The notes below the pieces were generated by a model. It was not told the DNA's origin, searched no databases, and was given only the letters and a program-made list of their open reading frames with translations. Source: Symbiodinium natans (Eukaryota > Sar > Dinophyceae > Suessiales > Symbiodiniaceae). Taken from it: a DNA stretch of 64,000 nucleotides. Both the position numbers and the translations under genes were made by a program. How positions within the stretch are numbered: position 1 is the first letter of the stretch; every line of letters begins with the position of its first letter. Where the stretch lies: contig CAJNDS010002130.1 of NCBI GenBank assembly GCA_905221605.1, positions 201,001 through 265,000 on the forward strand, given 5' to 3'. Below are positions 47,416 to 58,400 of the stretch, one piece after another.

Positions 47416-47454
47416 TTATTCTAACAAGGGTAGGGTAATGCATCCCTCCAAGTC

Positions 47455-47545
47455 ACCGGCCTCCCTGAAGCCAGGAAGGCCCTGCTTCGTGGCGGTGAGG
47501 AGAACCGCGAAGAGGATGCCCCTTATCACGTCAGGGCAGTATGGG
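47455..47545 (-). CDS. Weak minus-strand exon candidate
   Basis: The minus strand reads GILFAVLLTATKQGLPGFRE and AGDLE after an AG at about 47530. It lies between two repeat-rich stretches. Splice ends are unclear and no family was recognised. Confidence 0.25.
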
Positions 47546-48159
47546 GCTCATGCGCCCTAAACCCTAAACCCTAAACCCTAAACACTAAACCCTAAACCCT
47601 AATCCCTTAACCCTGCGGTCAGTGGGGTTTAGGCTTTGGGGGGCCCAACCTCAACACTAAAAACACACTCTTCAGCCCACCCTAAATCCCGAACACTATA
47701 CAACCCCTAACCTTAAACCTTACCTCTTACACATCCAGAACCCTAACCGAAAAATATCAACCATGAACCATAAGCCCCAACACACACACACACACACACA
47801 AAAAAAAAAAAAAAAACTAATAATAATAATAACAACAATAATTAAATGAAGATATATGAACTCCAAAGCCCCAAAGCCCCAAAACTCCCAAAGCCGTACA
47901 CATCCTGTCAGTATCATTCCGAACCTTCATCCTATCAACCCTTTGAACTCTTCGTTCGTCCCTAAAAAGCTGTAAACCTTACTAATCCTACATTAGCCCT
48001 CCCAACCCCAAACAAAAACACCTGAAAGCCGAAACACAACACCCAGGCAAAAACCCTATCAGGTCACTTCTCTAAATTGCGGTCCTGTTGGAGTTACCCT
48101 GACGAGGCGGCCCCGAATATTTAGGGTACCCGAAAAGGGACCCCAACTGCCCCCTGAGC

Positions 48160-48510
48160 CCTAAACCCTAAACCCCAAACCCTTTTTAGGGTTTAGGGTT
48201 TAGGGTTTAGGGTTTAGGGTTTAGGGTTTTAGGGTTTGGGTTTAGGGTTTAGGGTTTAGGGTTTAGGGTTTAGGGTTTAGGGTTTAGGGCTCCGGGCCAG
48301 GGTCTGCCACTATGTCCCAAACAGTCCCTGGGAGATCCCTCTAAGCCCCGCGACTGTGCAGCGATGGCCAGGTCCAGCCCGGCGAGGAGGCCGCTGGCCT
48401 CGTGGGGTTTTCAAGGGCTTAGGGTTTAGGGTCTAGGGTTTAGGGTTTAGGGTTAGGGTTTAGGGTTTAGGGTTTAGGGTTTAGGGTTTAGGGTTAGGGT
48501 TAGGGTTTAG
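48160..48510 (+). repeat. TTTAGGG arrays
   Basis: Two long arrays (48185-48290 and 48421-48515) with a short inverted CCCTAAA start flank the exon candidate at 48393-48345. Confidence 0.9.
48345..48393 (-). CDS. Minus-strand exon candidate
   Basis: The acceptor CACGAGGCCAG is followed by GLLAGLDLAIAAQSRG. The frame stays open to about 48300 (LEGSPRDCLGHS). The downstream boundary is uncertain because several GC dinucleotides follow. It is flanked on both sides by TTTAGGG arrays. Confidence 0.4.
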
Positions 48511-48529
48511 GTTTTGTTGAGGGGGGCCT

Positions 48530-48674
48530 TTACTTGGAGGTTCATGGCACTTAACCAATTATAACTGCACTTCTAGCCCAATGATAAGTCCCTCAAGTGC
48601 CTTCATATGCTTATAAGTACAGTTACAAGTACAGTTATGATTGGTTAAGAAGTACCCTGAACCTCCAAGTAGGG
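48530..48674. mobile_element. MITE-like element with ~45-bp terminal inverted repeats
   Basis: The left end TTACTTGGAGGTTCATGGCA and on through TTAACCAATTATAACTGCACTT is matched inverted by the right end (AAGTACAGTTATGATTGGTT ... ACCTCCAAGTAGG). The element is ~145 bp with no coding capacity. A fragment of the right end (ATTGGTTAATAAGTACCC) occurs at 27690. Confidence 0.7.
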
Positions 48675-49382
48675 GCGTTAAGGGCTTTAGGGGTTTGCAG
48701 GGAGAGTTGGGGGGTTTGGATTTTGGGGGTTTTAGGAGCTTTGGGGGTTTTAGGGTTTTGGGGTTTTGGGGGGTTTGGGGGGGGGGGGAAGGGGGAAGGG
48801 GGGGGGTGGGGGGGCTTTAGGGGTTTAGGCATTTTTGGTTTTGCGGGGGGGGGGGGGGGGGAGGGTTTTCAAGGGTTTTTTGGGGAGGCTTTCGGCTTTC
48901 AGGGTTTTAGGATTGCGCGGGTTTGGGGCTTTAGGGTTTAGGGTTTTAGGGCTCGAGGGCTTCATAGAGTGAAACATGGGGTGGGAGGTGGAGGGCAAGC
49001 GCGGAAGTTAGGCTTCAAGGATGCTTGTTAGGGTTTAGGATCTTTTTTCGGGGGGCTTTCTAGCGCTTAGGGCTTTGGGTGCTAAGAAAGCAACCTTCTA
49101 AGCGCTAATGCCGAAAGCCTAGCATCGAAAGCTTGGCCCCGTGTGAACGTAGGTTCCATGAGAGCTCATGTGTGGCATCCGGGTATTCCCGGGGGTAGAG
49201 AAAGGAGGCTGAGCATGAGAGCGGAGCACAGCAGAGCCAAAGCTATGGCTATGGTGGGGCTTGGCGAGGCCAGCAGCTTGGTCCCGTGCGCCGTGGCGGT
49301 CAGGTTTGGCTCAAGTTGGTCTGAGCGAGTGTCGGTCTTGGTTCCATTCCGAAATAGCTCGCGTGTCACGCGGCCTGCGCAG

Positions 49383-49502
49383 GTCTTCGTTGCGTGCCCA
49401 GGGAGACTGAACGATTTCCTCTCCAGCGGAGCTGTCAGCTTGTCAAACGCTTCCTGCCTTGTTTTGGAGGATTCAGATCGGATGCTTGACATGGGTTACG
49501 GA
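49383..49502 (+). CDS. DEAD-box RNA helicase exon with degenerate motif II
   Basis: This exon of exactly 40 codons in phase 0 lies between the acceptor CCTGCGCAG and a GT donor (GGA then GTGCGT). It reads VFVACPGRLNDFLSSG and later LVLEDSDRMLDMGYG. This matches the DEAD-box helicase stretch from motif Ib (TPGR) to motif II (VLDEADRMLDMGF) in order and spacing. Motif II is altered: E-D-S-D replaces D-E-A-D, and TPGR is CPGR. No other helicase motif was found nearby, so this is either one exon of a widely split gene or a decaying copy. Loss of the motif II Asp-Glu pair would be expected to abolish ATP hydrolysis. Confidence 0.65.
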
Positions 49503-49829
49503 GTGCGTGTTGGTTCGAGAATGGCCATGACTGGTACGGCCTGAACCCAGCTCAGGCACATATACCTCAAAAGTACATAACTACACCTTCTTATAATGAT
49601 AGGGCTTAGGATTTAGGGCTCAGGGCCTGGAATAATATAAGGACCATTTAGGGATCCGCATTCTTCACGGGTTTGCATACTGCAAAAGCCATAACACGGT
49701 TACGGAGTTCCGGGTTCAGGTTTTCGGGTTTTATGTGGGCTTGGGGTTTCGAGTTTAGGGTTCTCACAGGGTTCTCACAGAGTTCTCACAAAGTTCTCAT
49801 AAGGCTCAGCACTCCGCCGTGCTTGTCAG

Positions 49830-49907
49830 CGGGCCGAAAACCACGTCGTCCACGAGCTGCTGCGAGGCCTCGCGTCCGCATTGCTTGAAAAAACCAGGAA
49901 CTCTTTG
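49830..49907 (+). CDS. Plus-strand exon candidate
   Basis: The acceptor GTGCTTGTCAG is followed by 26 codons in phase 0 (AENHVVHELLRGLASALLEK and a few more) to the donor TTG/GTAGAC. It forms a clear amphipathic helix pattern. It lies 330 bases downstream of the helicase-like exon on the same strand but does not match known helicase sequence after motif II. Confidence 0.5.
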
Positions 49908-50163
49908 GTAGACCAAGAACCCTGAATCCTAAACCCTAAACCCTAAACCCTACACCCTAAACCGCCATACAGAACATAGCGTGGTGACAGTGCCCTCAAG
50001 AAGACACGGTATGCTCGTAGACCGCATGCTTGGCGACAGTGCCGCCACTTGCAAAGCTGCATGGTAGCTATGCCCTTGCGCGCAAAACTTCTGGGGTAAG
50101 GTTTGTGCACAGGCGCGTTCAACACGACTCTATGCATGCGAAGCTCTGCTCATTGTATTTTAG

Positions 50164-50274
50164 ATGGCCTGCCTGCCCACCTCAGACCCTTCACACGTGA
50201 TTCCTGCAGAAAAGTCTGTGCGAAGCGACAGCACTGCCCTCAGGCTGCTGGGGAAGCTTCGGAAAAAACGTAAA
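50164..50274 (+). CDS. Plus-strand exon candidate with basic end (alternative to minus-strand exons)
   Basis: The strong acceptor CATTGTATTTTAG is followed by ATG and 37 codons in phase 0, ending LLGKLRKKRK at the donor GTAAGC. Both splice signals are textbook. It lies next to a convincing minus-strand exon (50491-50286), so only one strand may be used here. Confidence 0.35.
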
Positions 50275-50285
50275 GTAAGCTCCAC

Positions 50286-50491
50286 CTTCCAAATCCCCGA
50301 AGAAAACCCGCTGCCCCAAGTGTGTCTCGAAAGATGCGGTGGCATGCCCCAAGGCCTGGTCTGACACTGCAACGACATCGCGCAAGTCCCGGCGGGTTTC
50401 GTTTAGGCTCCTGCGCAGCAGGGCCCGCAGATGTTGGGCAACATGCGCTTCTCCGGGCGGGAGAAGAACCCAGAGCGTATCACCAGGCATC
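50286..50491 (-). CDS. Minus-strand exon candidate, unknown protein
   Basis: The acceptor GGGCTTTCAG is followed by MPGDTLWVLLPPGEAHVAQH and about 48 further codons, including DVVAVSDQALGHATASFETH, to the donor GAAG/GTGGAG. The frame is open for 206 bases with strongly protein-like content. The phase does not fit the neighbouring exon at 50625-50539, so its 5' boundary is uncertain. No family was recognised. Confidence 0.5.
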
Positions 50492-50538
50492 CTGAAAGCC
50501 CTTGAGAACCTTTAGCAAGAAAGACTACCAGGTAGGGC

Positions 50539-50625
50539 CTCCCTGCCCCCTTTCTGCCCCGAACTCCCATCCCGCCTCTCAAGCTGCGCGTCGCGGGTCT
50601 CTATCAGGGACTCTTCGCGCAGGAC
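50539..50625 (-). CDS. Minus-strand exon candidate, charged helix
   Basis: The acceptor GCGTGGCAG is followed by 29 codons in phase 0 (VLREESLIETRDAQLERRDG and more) that end at a GC donor after GGREE-like residues. The charged, helical sequence is clearly protein-like. It lies just upstream of the 50491-50286 candidate. Confidence 0.5.
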
Positions 50626-51750
50626 CTGCCACGCCCCCCCTTACATGAGAGGCCCCCTTAAACCCCAAACCCCAAACCCTAAACCCCAAACCCTAAACCC
50701 CAAACCCTAAACCCTAAACCCTAAACCCCAAGGCGTTTCATAAATGCCTCAGGGTGCTGTCGGTCTCGGGCCCTCTCCTACCAAGTTCAAACCCATCCAA
50801 TGCGCTACCTGCTGGAGCGCGTCGCCGAGCATTTGCTGCAGCCTAAGTATCACGGGGGGGGGGGGGGTTTAGGGTTTAGGGTTTAGGGTTTAGGCTTTAG
50901 GCTTTAGGCTTTAGGGTTTGCTCGGGAAAAACCCAAGAAACCAGAAAGCAGTAGCACTGGTGAATACAGGTCTTCGCCGGTGGTCCTGGCGGTCATTGGG
51001 TCCAATCTTCTTTCTTTTTGTTTGGGGGGGGGGGGGGGGGAAGGCTTGGAGGAGTGCTCTTCTCCATAACCCTATGATGGACGCAAAGGGCACCAAAAAA
51101 GGCGTCCAGAGAAGTTCGGGTCAGCCCCGGACAACTCGGCTTCATGGATCTGCGTGTGCTTCGTCTACCCTAAGCCCGAAATCCTGAACCTCCCGAAACC
51201 CAGGAAACCCTAACCCTAAACCCTAAACCCTAAACCCAAAACCCCTGAGAAGCAGGGAAAAACTAAAAATTAAACAGGCTCCGGTGCCGAAGCTCAAGAG
51301 GTGCTACCGAGGAGCTGCCGCATTGGCCCCGCTTTTCCGGGCTCTGCGGTCAGGAAGATTTTCTCCTTTCTGCTGGTTGCTATTGAAGGTGGGGTTTGGG
51401 GTCTGGGGTTTGGAGTTTGGGGTTTGGGGTTTTAGGGTTGGGGAAGGAACTGGAAAAGTTGATGGAGCTGGATTTTGAGAGAGCAACGTCTAGGCGGCAG
51501 CACGCGGAAACTCGGGTCATCCAGCCTGGCCTGCTACAGAGTAGTAATAACATAGCTATCATAGCTATAAAAAAGGTACTATAAATATATTCGAAATATT
51601 TGACAAGCTGCGGGACCTGTTGCCCTGTGGTCTTCTGGGGTGCTCCCAAAGCATGCGCTCGAGCCGCAAGCCGTGAAGGGCGCATCCCTAGTGTGGAACC
51701 AAACCCTAAACCCTAAACCCTAAACCCTATTCCCTAAACCCTAAACCCTA

Positions 51751-51906
51751 TCCCTGGCCTCTTTCTCGCCTGCAGATGCAAGATGTCCCGACTGCTGTCC
51801 GCCAGCTGAAGCGATCGCTCTTCGAGCAATGGCTTGGAAGACAGCTGAAAGCTGGAGATTTGAAGAAGCCGCCAGACGAGGCGCACGAAGATGGCAGCTC
51901 TTTTCC
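51751..51906 (-). repeat. Split direct repeat B, outer copy (3' end of element)
   Basis: This 156-bp copy forms the 3' boundary of the element. It stops exactly where the flanking CCCTAAACCCTA array begins at 51750. Confidence 0.92.
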
Positions 51907-51922
51907 GGGCGGGTGGGCTGGG

Positions 51923-51982
51923 CCCCTGAAACCTTGAAGCCAGGTGCAACCGTGTCTTCACTCAGCAAGGGATACTTGGTCA
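51923..51982 (-). repeat. Split direct repeat A, 3' copy
   Basis: This 60-bp copy of the element's 5' end lies between the two B copies. That position is diagnostic of split direct repeats. A 16-bp G-rich spacer (51907-51922) separates it from the outer B repeat. Confidence 0.93.
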
Positions 51983-52138
51983 TCCCTGGCCTCTTTCTCG
52001 CCTGCAGTTGCAAGATGTCCCGACTGCTGTCCGCCAGCTGAAGCGATCGCTCTTCGAGCAATGGCTTGGAAGACAGCTGAAAGCTGGAGATTTGAAGAAG
52101 CCGCCAGACGAGGCGCACGAAGATGGCAGCTCTTTTCC
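51983..52138 (-). repeat. Split direct repeat B, inner copy
   Basis: This 156-bp sequence is repeated at 51751-51906 with one mismatch (GCAGTTGC here, GCAGATGC there). It lies just downstream of the recombinase reading frame and adjoins the A repeat without a spacer. Confidence 0.93.
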
Positions 52139-52144
52139 ACTCCA

Positions 52145-52405
52145 TCAATACTGCGAAGCACCGCCGCAACAGAAGACTGTGTAAAGAACTTGGTCGCAGG
52201 CTTGGTCAAGGGCTCCGACGCGAGCTCTGGCTCCCGGGGCGAGTTCGCCAAGAAGCATCTGGGCAGCTACCTCCTGTAGATAATACTCCAGGGTTCTCAT
52301 CCTTGACCAACGTCCTCGCCATGCCAAGAGCTGGAGGTTTTCTGTTTGCTGGTAAAAATAAGTTGCTCCCGATCCACGAAGAACACCAGGGGTAGCTGGC
52401 AGCCC
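52145..52405 (-). pseudogene. Frameshifted C-terminus of the tyrosine recombinase
   Basis: The last ~85 residues of the recombinase are in a different minus-strand frame from the long polyprotein frame. They contain GVLRGSGATYF, WRGRW and then LEYYLQE, which match in order the box with the second conserved Arg, the Trp-rich segment and the catalytic Tyr of retroelement tyrosine recombinases. The likely catalytic Tyr is the second Tyr of LEYYLQE, at about 52280-52282. The switch from the long frame occurs around 52400-52415 and fits a one-base indel. As written, the long frame ends in an unrelated tail and loses the catalytic Tyr. Programmed frameshifting is possible, but no slippery heptamer was evident, so mutation is more likely. 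Confidence 0.75.
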
Positions 52406-55400
52406 TGCAAGGAATTTCCAGGCGCTGTAACGCCATATCCCAGTAACGTCGAAAGGTGTGCATCGACGCAGGATAAAGCAAGGCATCGCGGGGTAATGCA
52501 CCGAAGATGGTCTCGAGGATCTCAACCGCGAACATGTCGTCGATCTTGCCGTGTTGGCGACGTGCGAAGCGAGAAGTTTTGGGATTCAAGAGCCTCACAT
52601 AGAGACACCGCACATGACCAAGATTGTCAGCAGGAAAGACAAGATCGCGCCTGGTGAGCCCAATCATCTCAGCAGGGTGTAGCATGGCGAGAAAGCCGAG
52701 CAAGAGAAGGCCAGTCCAAGCGTGCCAGCCCCACAAAGCACCGAGAGCGAGCATCGCCCTGATGGCCCCGGCCGGAAGGACTGCGCGGCATTCGCCTGGT
52801 TCAGCAAGCCTCCATTTCAAATCGACTTGCCAGGCAGCCGCGAGATGATGTCGATAAGCAGGGAAGCGGTTTTGCACAGCAGTGATCGCATAAACCAGAA
52901 GATATCGAGGAAAGCCATGCTCGAAGAGATGCAGACCAAAGCTTCTGAGAGCAGCCTCGGCGGCGCGGTTGTCCTCAAAGACACTCTCGGCCACCACGCC
53001 CTGCACAGCTACGAGGTACTCGACAAAGGCAGCAAAGGCTTTCCGCATCTTGTGCGTGGTGCTCGGAGCGTACCCTGCTTCAATGTCAAGCGGTCCCCTG
53101 GGCTGCAAAGCTCGGGCACGGCGCGGCCCAGGGTTTCTCTCTATATCACCGCCCAACAGAAGAAGCAGTCTCATCCAGAGACCTGGCAGCTTCTGCAGCT
53201 CGGACGACCGCACCACAAGGTCGAACTGCGCGGGATTCCCTGCGATCAAATCAGTTATCCAACGGCTGGGTTCTCTAAGGGGGGCTTTAACGGGCTTGTC
53301 ACGGGAAGGTTCGTCGGCGACGTTGTCGCCCGAACTACAGTGGATTAACCCGGGATAAATCCCTGAACCAAGAACATACCCCAAACAACCCTGAAGAACC
53401 CTAGAGATGGCATATGAACTGGATCGACCCTTTGCCGCCGCGCCTATGGTGACACGGGAATCCAACAAGGCGACAGCTCGGCAACTGACGCGCTCCTTCG
53501 CCACTGACTTTATCCACGATTTGTAGACCCGGGCTTCATTAACATTAATGTGACCAGGCTTAACAAAGTGGTACCTAAACCGCTCCCTGAACTTAAGGCT
53601 TTGGCACAGCTCGGAGACCCATGGGGGGTCCTCACGCCAGGCCCGGGCTGCAAAGGGCTCTTCGGCGCCCACACGGCAGTCGAACTCAGCGGGTTCCGTG
53701 ACTCCCAGGCGCTTCAAGGTGGCGCTCTGCAGGTCCTTGCTCAGCGGCTGCAGCAGCCCATCTTTAGCGGCCAAGGAGCCGGCAGCCATTCGAAGAACCA
53801 GCGGTTTAGGGTAGCTTCCAGAAAAGCTGGCAACAGACTGACCGGGCACAGGGGCAGCCCCGTAGACTGCTTCACAGGAAGGCCTGCAGCGAGAGACAAA
53901 CTCACGAACACTCTTGCTGTCGAAATGCCACCCCCGTGCGCTGAGATGCTTTCCCTTCCACTTACAAACGCAATCCCCTGCAAGCTCGGCTACCCATGGC
54001 TTATTGTGCAGCCATAAGGAGCGCTTTCGGAAAGGAGAACCAAACGAGCAAAAGCAAAAGCTGGTGAGTACACAGCCCAGACTGGCTAGCCTTTGAAAGC
54101 ACGCCAAGCGGTACAGGCAGCTGCCAGAAGGTTGCTCGACTGAGATGAGCTGGCCGCAGCGAACACCCAGTGTCAGGATCAGGGCTGCGCGCCTAGCGAT
54201 TCTTGTGTGCTCTAAGGTCAGAGGGTCAGAGGGCTTAAAACCAAAAGGGCAAGCATGGGACCTAAGGCGGGGCCTTCGGAGCGTCCCATAGGTGTGGCCC
54301 GGCACGCCAGCATGCCATTCTCTGACGACTCGGCGAGCCGCAAGCGACATGAGATCCCGGCACACGGCATCGTCAAGGATATCAGCCGAGAGCCCTTTAC
54401 AAGTTTTAGCGCTAAGCCCCGAATGGACCCTGAGCCCCACCTTAGCATGCGCCTCGGACCAATTCCCTACACCCCTGAACAGCTCAACGGCATCATAGAG
54501 GATACCTTCGGCCAAAGGGCGCGTTAAGTTGAACGGGCGCAAAGGAGCGCGATGGTCTGTGTCACCAATCGTTGTATCTCCAAAAGCGCGATCCCCATCA
54601 TGCTCTATCGAGTGCTCGAGCAGAACAGCCGAGGCCGGCGAAGCGAGGCGGGTGTAGTAACCCCTCTGTTCCCCGTACCTCCAGAGCTCAGCTGATGCCT
54701 GAGCGCCAACAGCGGCGCTACACACAGCTCCCCCCCAGGGCGAGGCATCGAGGGCAAACAGGCTGTCATGGTACTGGGCTCTAAGGTCGCTCTGCGCTAA
54801 ACCGCCTAACACCGAAAGGAGGAACAGTTCGTTACGTGCCTTTTGTGACAACCTGAAGACCCGAGTACGACCATAACCCTTCCCTTCACCGAACAAGCCA
54901 TCAATGATGCAAAACAGCGGGCGTCGGAACAAAAGGACGTGGATCCAGCATCCCAAAAGGGAATCGAGTAGTTCGGGCGTACACGAACCACGACGGGCAA
55001 CAAAACCCGTGAGCATGCAGAGGCAGTGGACGCGCTCCCGTGGCGCGCAAACGACCCCCTTGATCCCATCCAGCTCGGCCCCAAGGACAACCCCCGAGGT
55101 GCACTTGACTTTGTCCTTCTTGCGGTTTTGGCGCAGACCCACCCCAGCATAGGCATCGGCAGCCATGCCAAAGATGCGAGCATCACGAGCATCATCAGCG
55201 AAGGGAAGCTCGGCCAGAGGAAGCTTTTGCAGACAGACGTGGTCATCGATAGCTAAAGCTTCAATGAAGGAGCCACGTGGGACGGGCTCCCTGTAGCGCA
55301 GCACTTCTCCAGGCAACATGCAGCCACAAAGTTTGCGTAACAAGCCGGTGTGAGCAGCCTGAGCTACTTCAACAGCAAGGTTATCGCCCATTGCGAGCGT

Positions 55401-58400
55401 GTTCAGTCCGATCCCGAGGGGTTCTCGGAGGGAAGGATCGAAGGAGCTGAGTCCGCGGAGCTCATGAGCATGAAAGCGTGCGCGAACCCGGTTGCGCAGC
55501 GCGCGGCGCCTTGAAACTTTAAAGCTGTGGTAAAAGTCTGACAAGTCAGCAGCATGATAACGCAGGCCTTCAAAAGGCTGGAGATGCAAGGAACTCAAGA
55601 GCCAACCCGGCGACAGGCCTTTGGAGAAGGTGTTGCGGGTAAGCATGCGCCCATTGACCACAGTTGGATTGATGATAAGTCTGTCCCACTCCAGGTCCTT
55701 ACTAACCGCAAACAAGCCCACCTCTTCGTTTTGATCTAAGGCGTTCAGCTCATCAGCCCCAAAAATGCACAAAGCACCATGAGCATCCCAGGCCCGAGCA
55801 AGTGCAAGAAGCTCGTTTCGCTCGGCGTGCACGAGGGCGGGACGGGCGTGAGCCCACTGACTGCTCGGGAGCCTGAGGACCTCGGGGTCGATGTATGCAG
55901 CTCTCAGAAGAGGGTCGTCGAGGTATGGTAGGGGATCGAACTCTGGGGGGTGTTTCCATTTTATGCGGGATGCAGTCACCTTCAAGGTATCCAACTCACG
56001 CAGCGAGCGCGAGAGAGTCTCTGCGGGAGAGCCACCCGCTGACGCGCGAGCAGGGGCGCTAGGCAACACAGGGGCCTCCAGCGAACCTGTGTCCCTGACA
56101 TTGGCTGTGCTCATAGGTGCAGGCTCCGGGGCACTAGGCTCACGCGAGGCCTCCGCTTTACTATAAGCATCAAAGTCAACATGCAAAGCTTTAGCTAATT
56201 TAGCAAAGAGGTCCACATCCATGCGATTGTTGCTCGGCAGTTCCTGTGCAATGCTAGCAAATGCAGAAAACTTAGGGCCACAGCGACCCAGAGCCTCGGG
56301 CGAAAAACTCGGCGCACTGAGAAAGTGATCGAGCAGCCCCTCCAGGTGTTCAAGCACGCGGTGCTGGGCGGGGTTTATAGGGCAGCCTAGGGTGCAACCA
56401 CGAGGGGGAACCAGGGGAAAGCCTAGGGTCTGCCAATTTAGGCTACAAACCACAACCTGGAGAAGGTGGGCGCGGGTCTGAAAATACCGGCGCCGGCGTC
56501 TGGACTTGCTACTGCGGCCTTGGCCGAACCAACGCCACCGAGGAGGTGGGATCGGCCAGAGTGAATCACCAGCAGGGGTGATTTGCGCGGCGCAGGCGGG
56601 GTCCCTAAGGGAGAGTTTAATAAACCAACTTAAACCACAACAACCGGACCTAAGGGCACGGAGAGTGTACTGAACTAACTCAGCCGGGCAAAGGGGCTTT
56701 GTAGAACTGGGGTCCAGGTCAGGCAAAGGCCGCTCAGGGAACTCGTGGCTGCCACCACTTGCGGGACGGTAGCCGCGGCCCAAAACCCCACGGCCTTCAA
56801 AAGAGCCCAGGCCCCCATCTACGCTGTGCTGCTCGCCTTTGCCTTTGGCTTTCGACGGCGCCAACTCGGGGCCGCTGCGTTTGCATCGGTTCCAGGAGTG
56901 TCGACATCCTCTTGACGTCGCTCGGCCTTCTCCTTGTTGTTGAGGGAACTCATCCGATTCTCGAAATAATCGAGGTCTCGAAGAAAAGCGATGTTGCCGG
57001 CTACCCAGCTGGGGTGTGCCAGGGAAGAAAACGGCTTGTCGGCTGTTGTTCCACAGCTGGGGAGGCGGCTCGGCGTAGCCGCCGAGCAGCCACGCGAGCT
57101 GCAGGCGTCCGCTGTCCAGCGAAGCTTGTTCCACAAATATCAGAAGACGGGCGGCGAAGCCCCGAAGCTCGGGATTCTGGAGCCGCACTCCTGCCTCCCA
57201 CCCCTCTGCCGCGAACTGGGCTACGTGCCCCAGGAGGCGGTGGTTGGCAAGCGGGAGTCTTCTTTCTATGTAGGTCTTCGTCAGACTCGGATCTTCTCTG
57301 TCGAGCCCCAGATCGCGGAGCGCGTTGACACGAGCGATCTCCCCCACTGTCGGGAGGTCTTGGATCTGCCGCAAAAAGGCTTCCCTCGCCAAGCATCCTT
57401 TTATGCCTGAGCTGTCGCTTCCGCTGCCCTGGCCGCTGCTTAGCGCTGCTGCTACGGCGTCCTGCTGCTTTGCCGGCGCTACACGATCCACCAACAGAGC
57501 CAGGAGCTGGTGCAGGGGATCCGGTGCTGAGTCGGCCCCGACAAACGGGTCCTCGGCTGCAACTTCCGGTAAGGCCCCCAGCTCTGCTTCCCTGAAGAGA
57601 GAATCTCGGAGAACAGCTGGTGGGCGTGGAGCTGCAACCTTTGGGGTCTGCCCCAGAAGAGGCTGCCGCGGAGGAGGTCCCGCCAAGCTGCGCAGTCGCT
57701 CGAGGGCCCCAGTGTCCAAGCCTTGGGAGGGTCTCGCCAGAAGAGGCGCCGAGCGTCCACTGGCGGTCCGATCGTCTTGTGGTTGGGGCCTCTGGTTCAG
57801 GACAGCCTCGAGTTGTCGAATCCGGTCCTGCAAGAAGCTCACCATCTCCTGCTCTTCCACGGGCTGGCCATCGACCTCCGCCTCGTCCTCGGACAGGACA
57901 GCGGTCTCTGGCACCCCCATCCCAGTTTCTTCGTCCTCGCCGGTGACATACTCGGCGGCTGTAGAGCTGTCCATGGCCGTCTGAACCCAGCGCGCCGCTG
58001 CCTGCAGCACGCTTACAGTTCGTGGGCGCGCGGAGACGCCCTCGGCGGAGAAGGCAGTCAGTCGGAGTTCGCGGGCAGCTGCCCCTCGCAGAGGGTGGCT
58101 CTTTGTGAAGCCACTTACCCCTTCCCAGGGCACATCCACGAAGTAGACGTCGTGCTTGCCGAGTGTGCGCCCACGCACCGTCTCCAGCTCCACCCTGGCA
58201 CGGTGCTCCAAGACCAGATCCTCGCCATCGTCGGACTTTAGCGCACGCATGGCCTCGATGACACGGTCGTCGAAAGGCAAAACAACCAGAAAACCACCAT
58301 GCCTCGTTCGCACCAGGTAGGCTTGCCCCAAGCGGCTGGGCCCAGCACCATCCTCGCCATCTTTCCCCAGCAGCGCAAAGAGCGCAGGCAGGGCCTTTCC

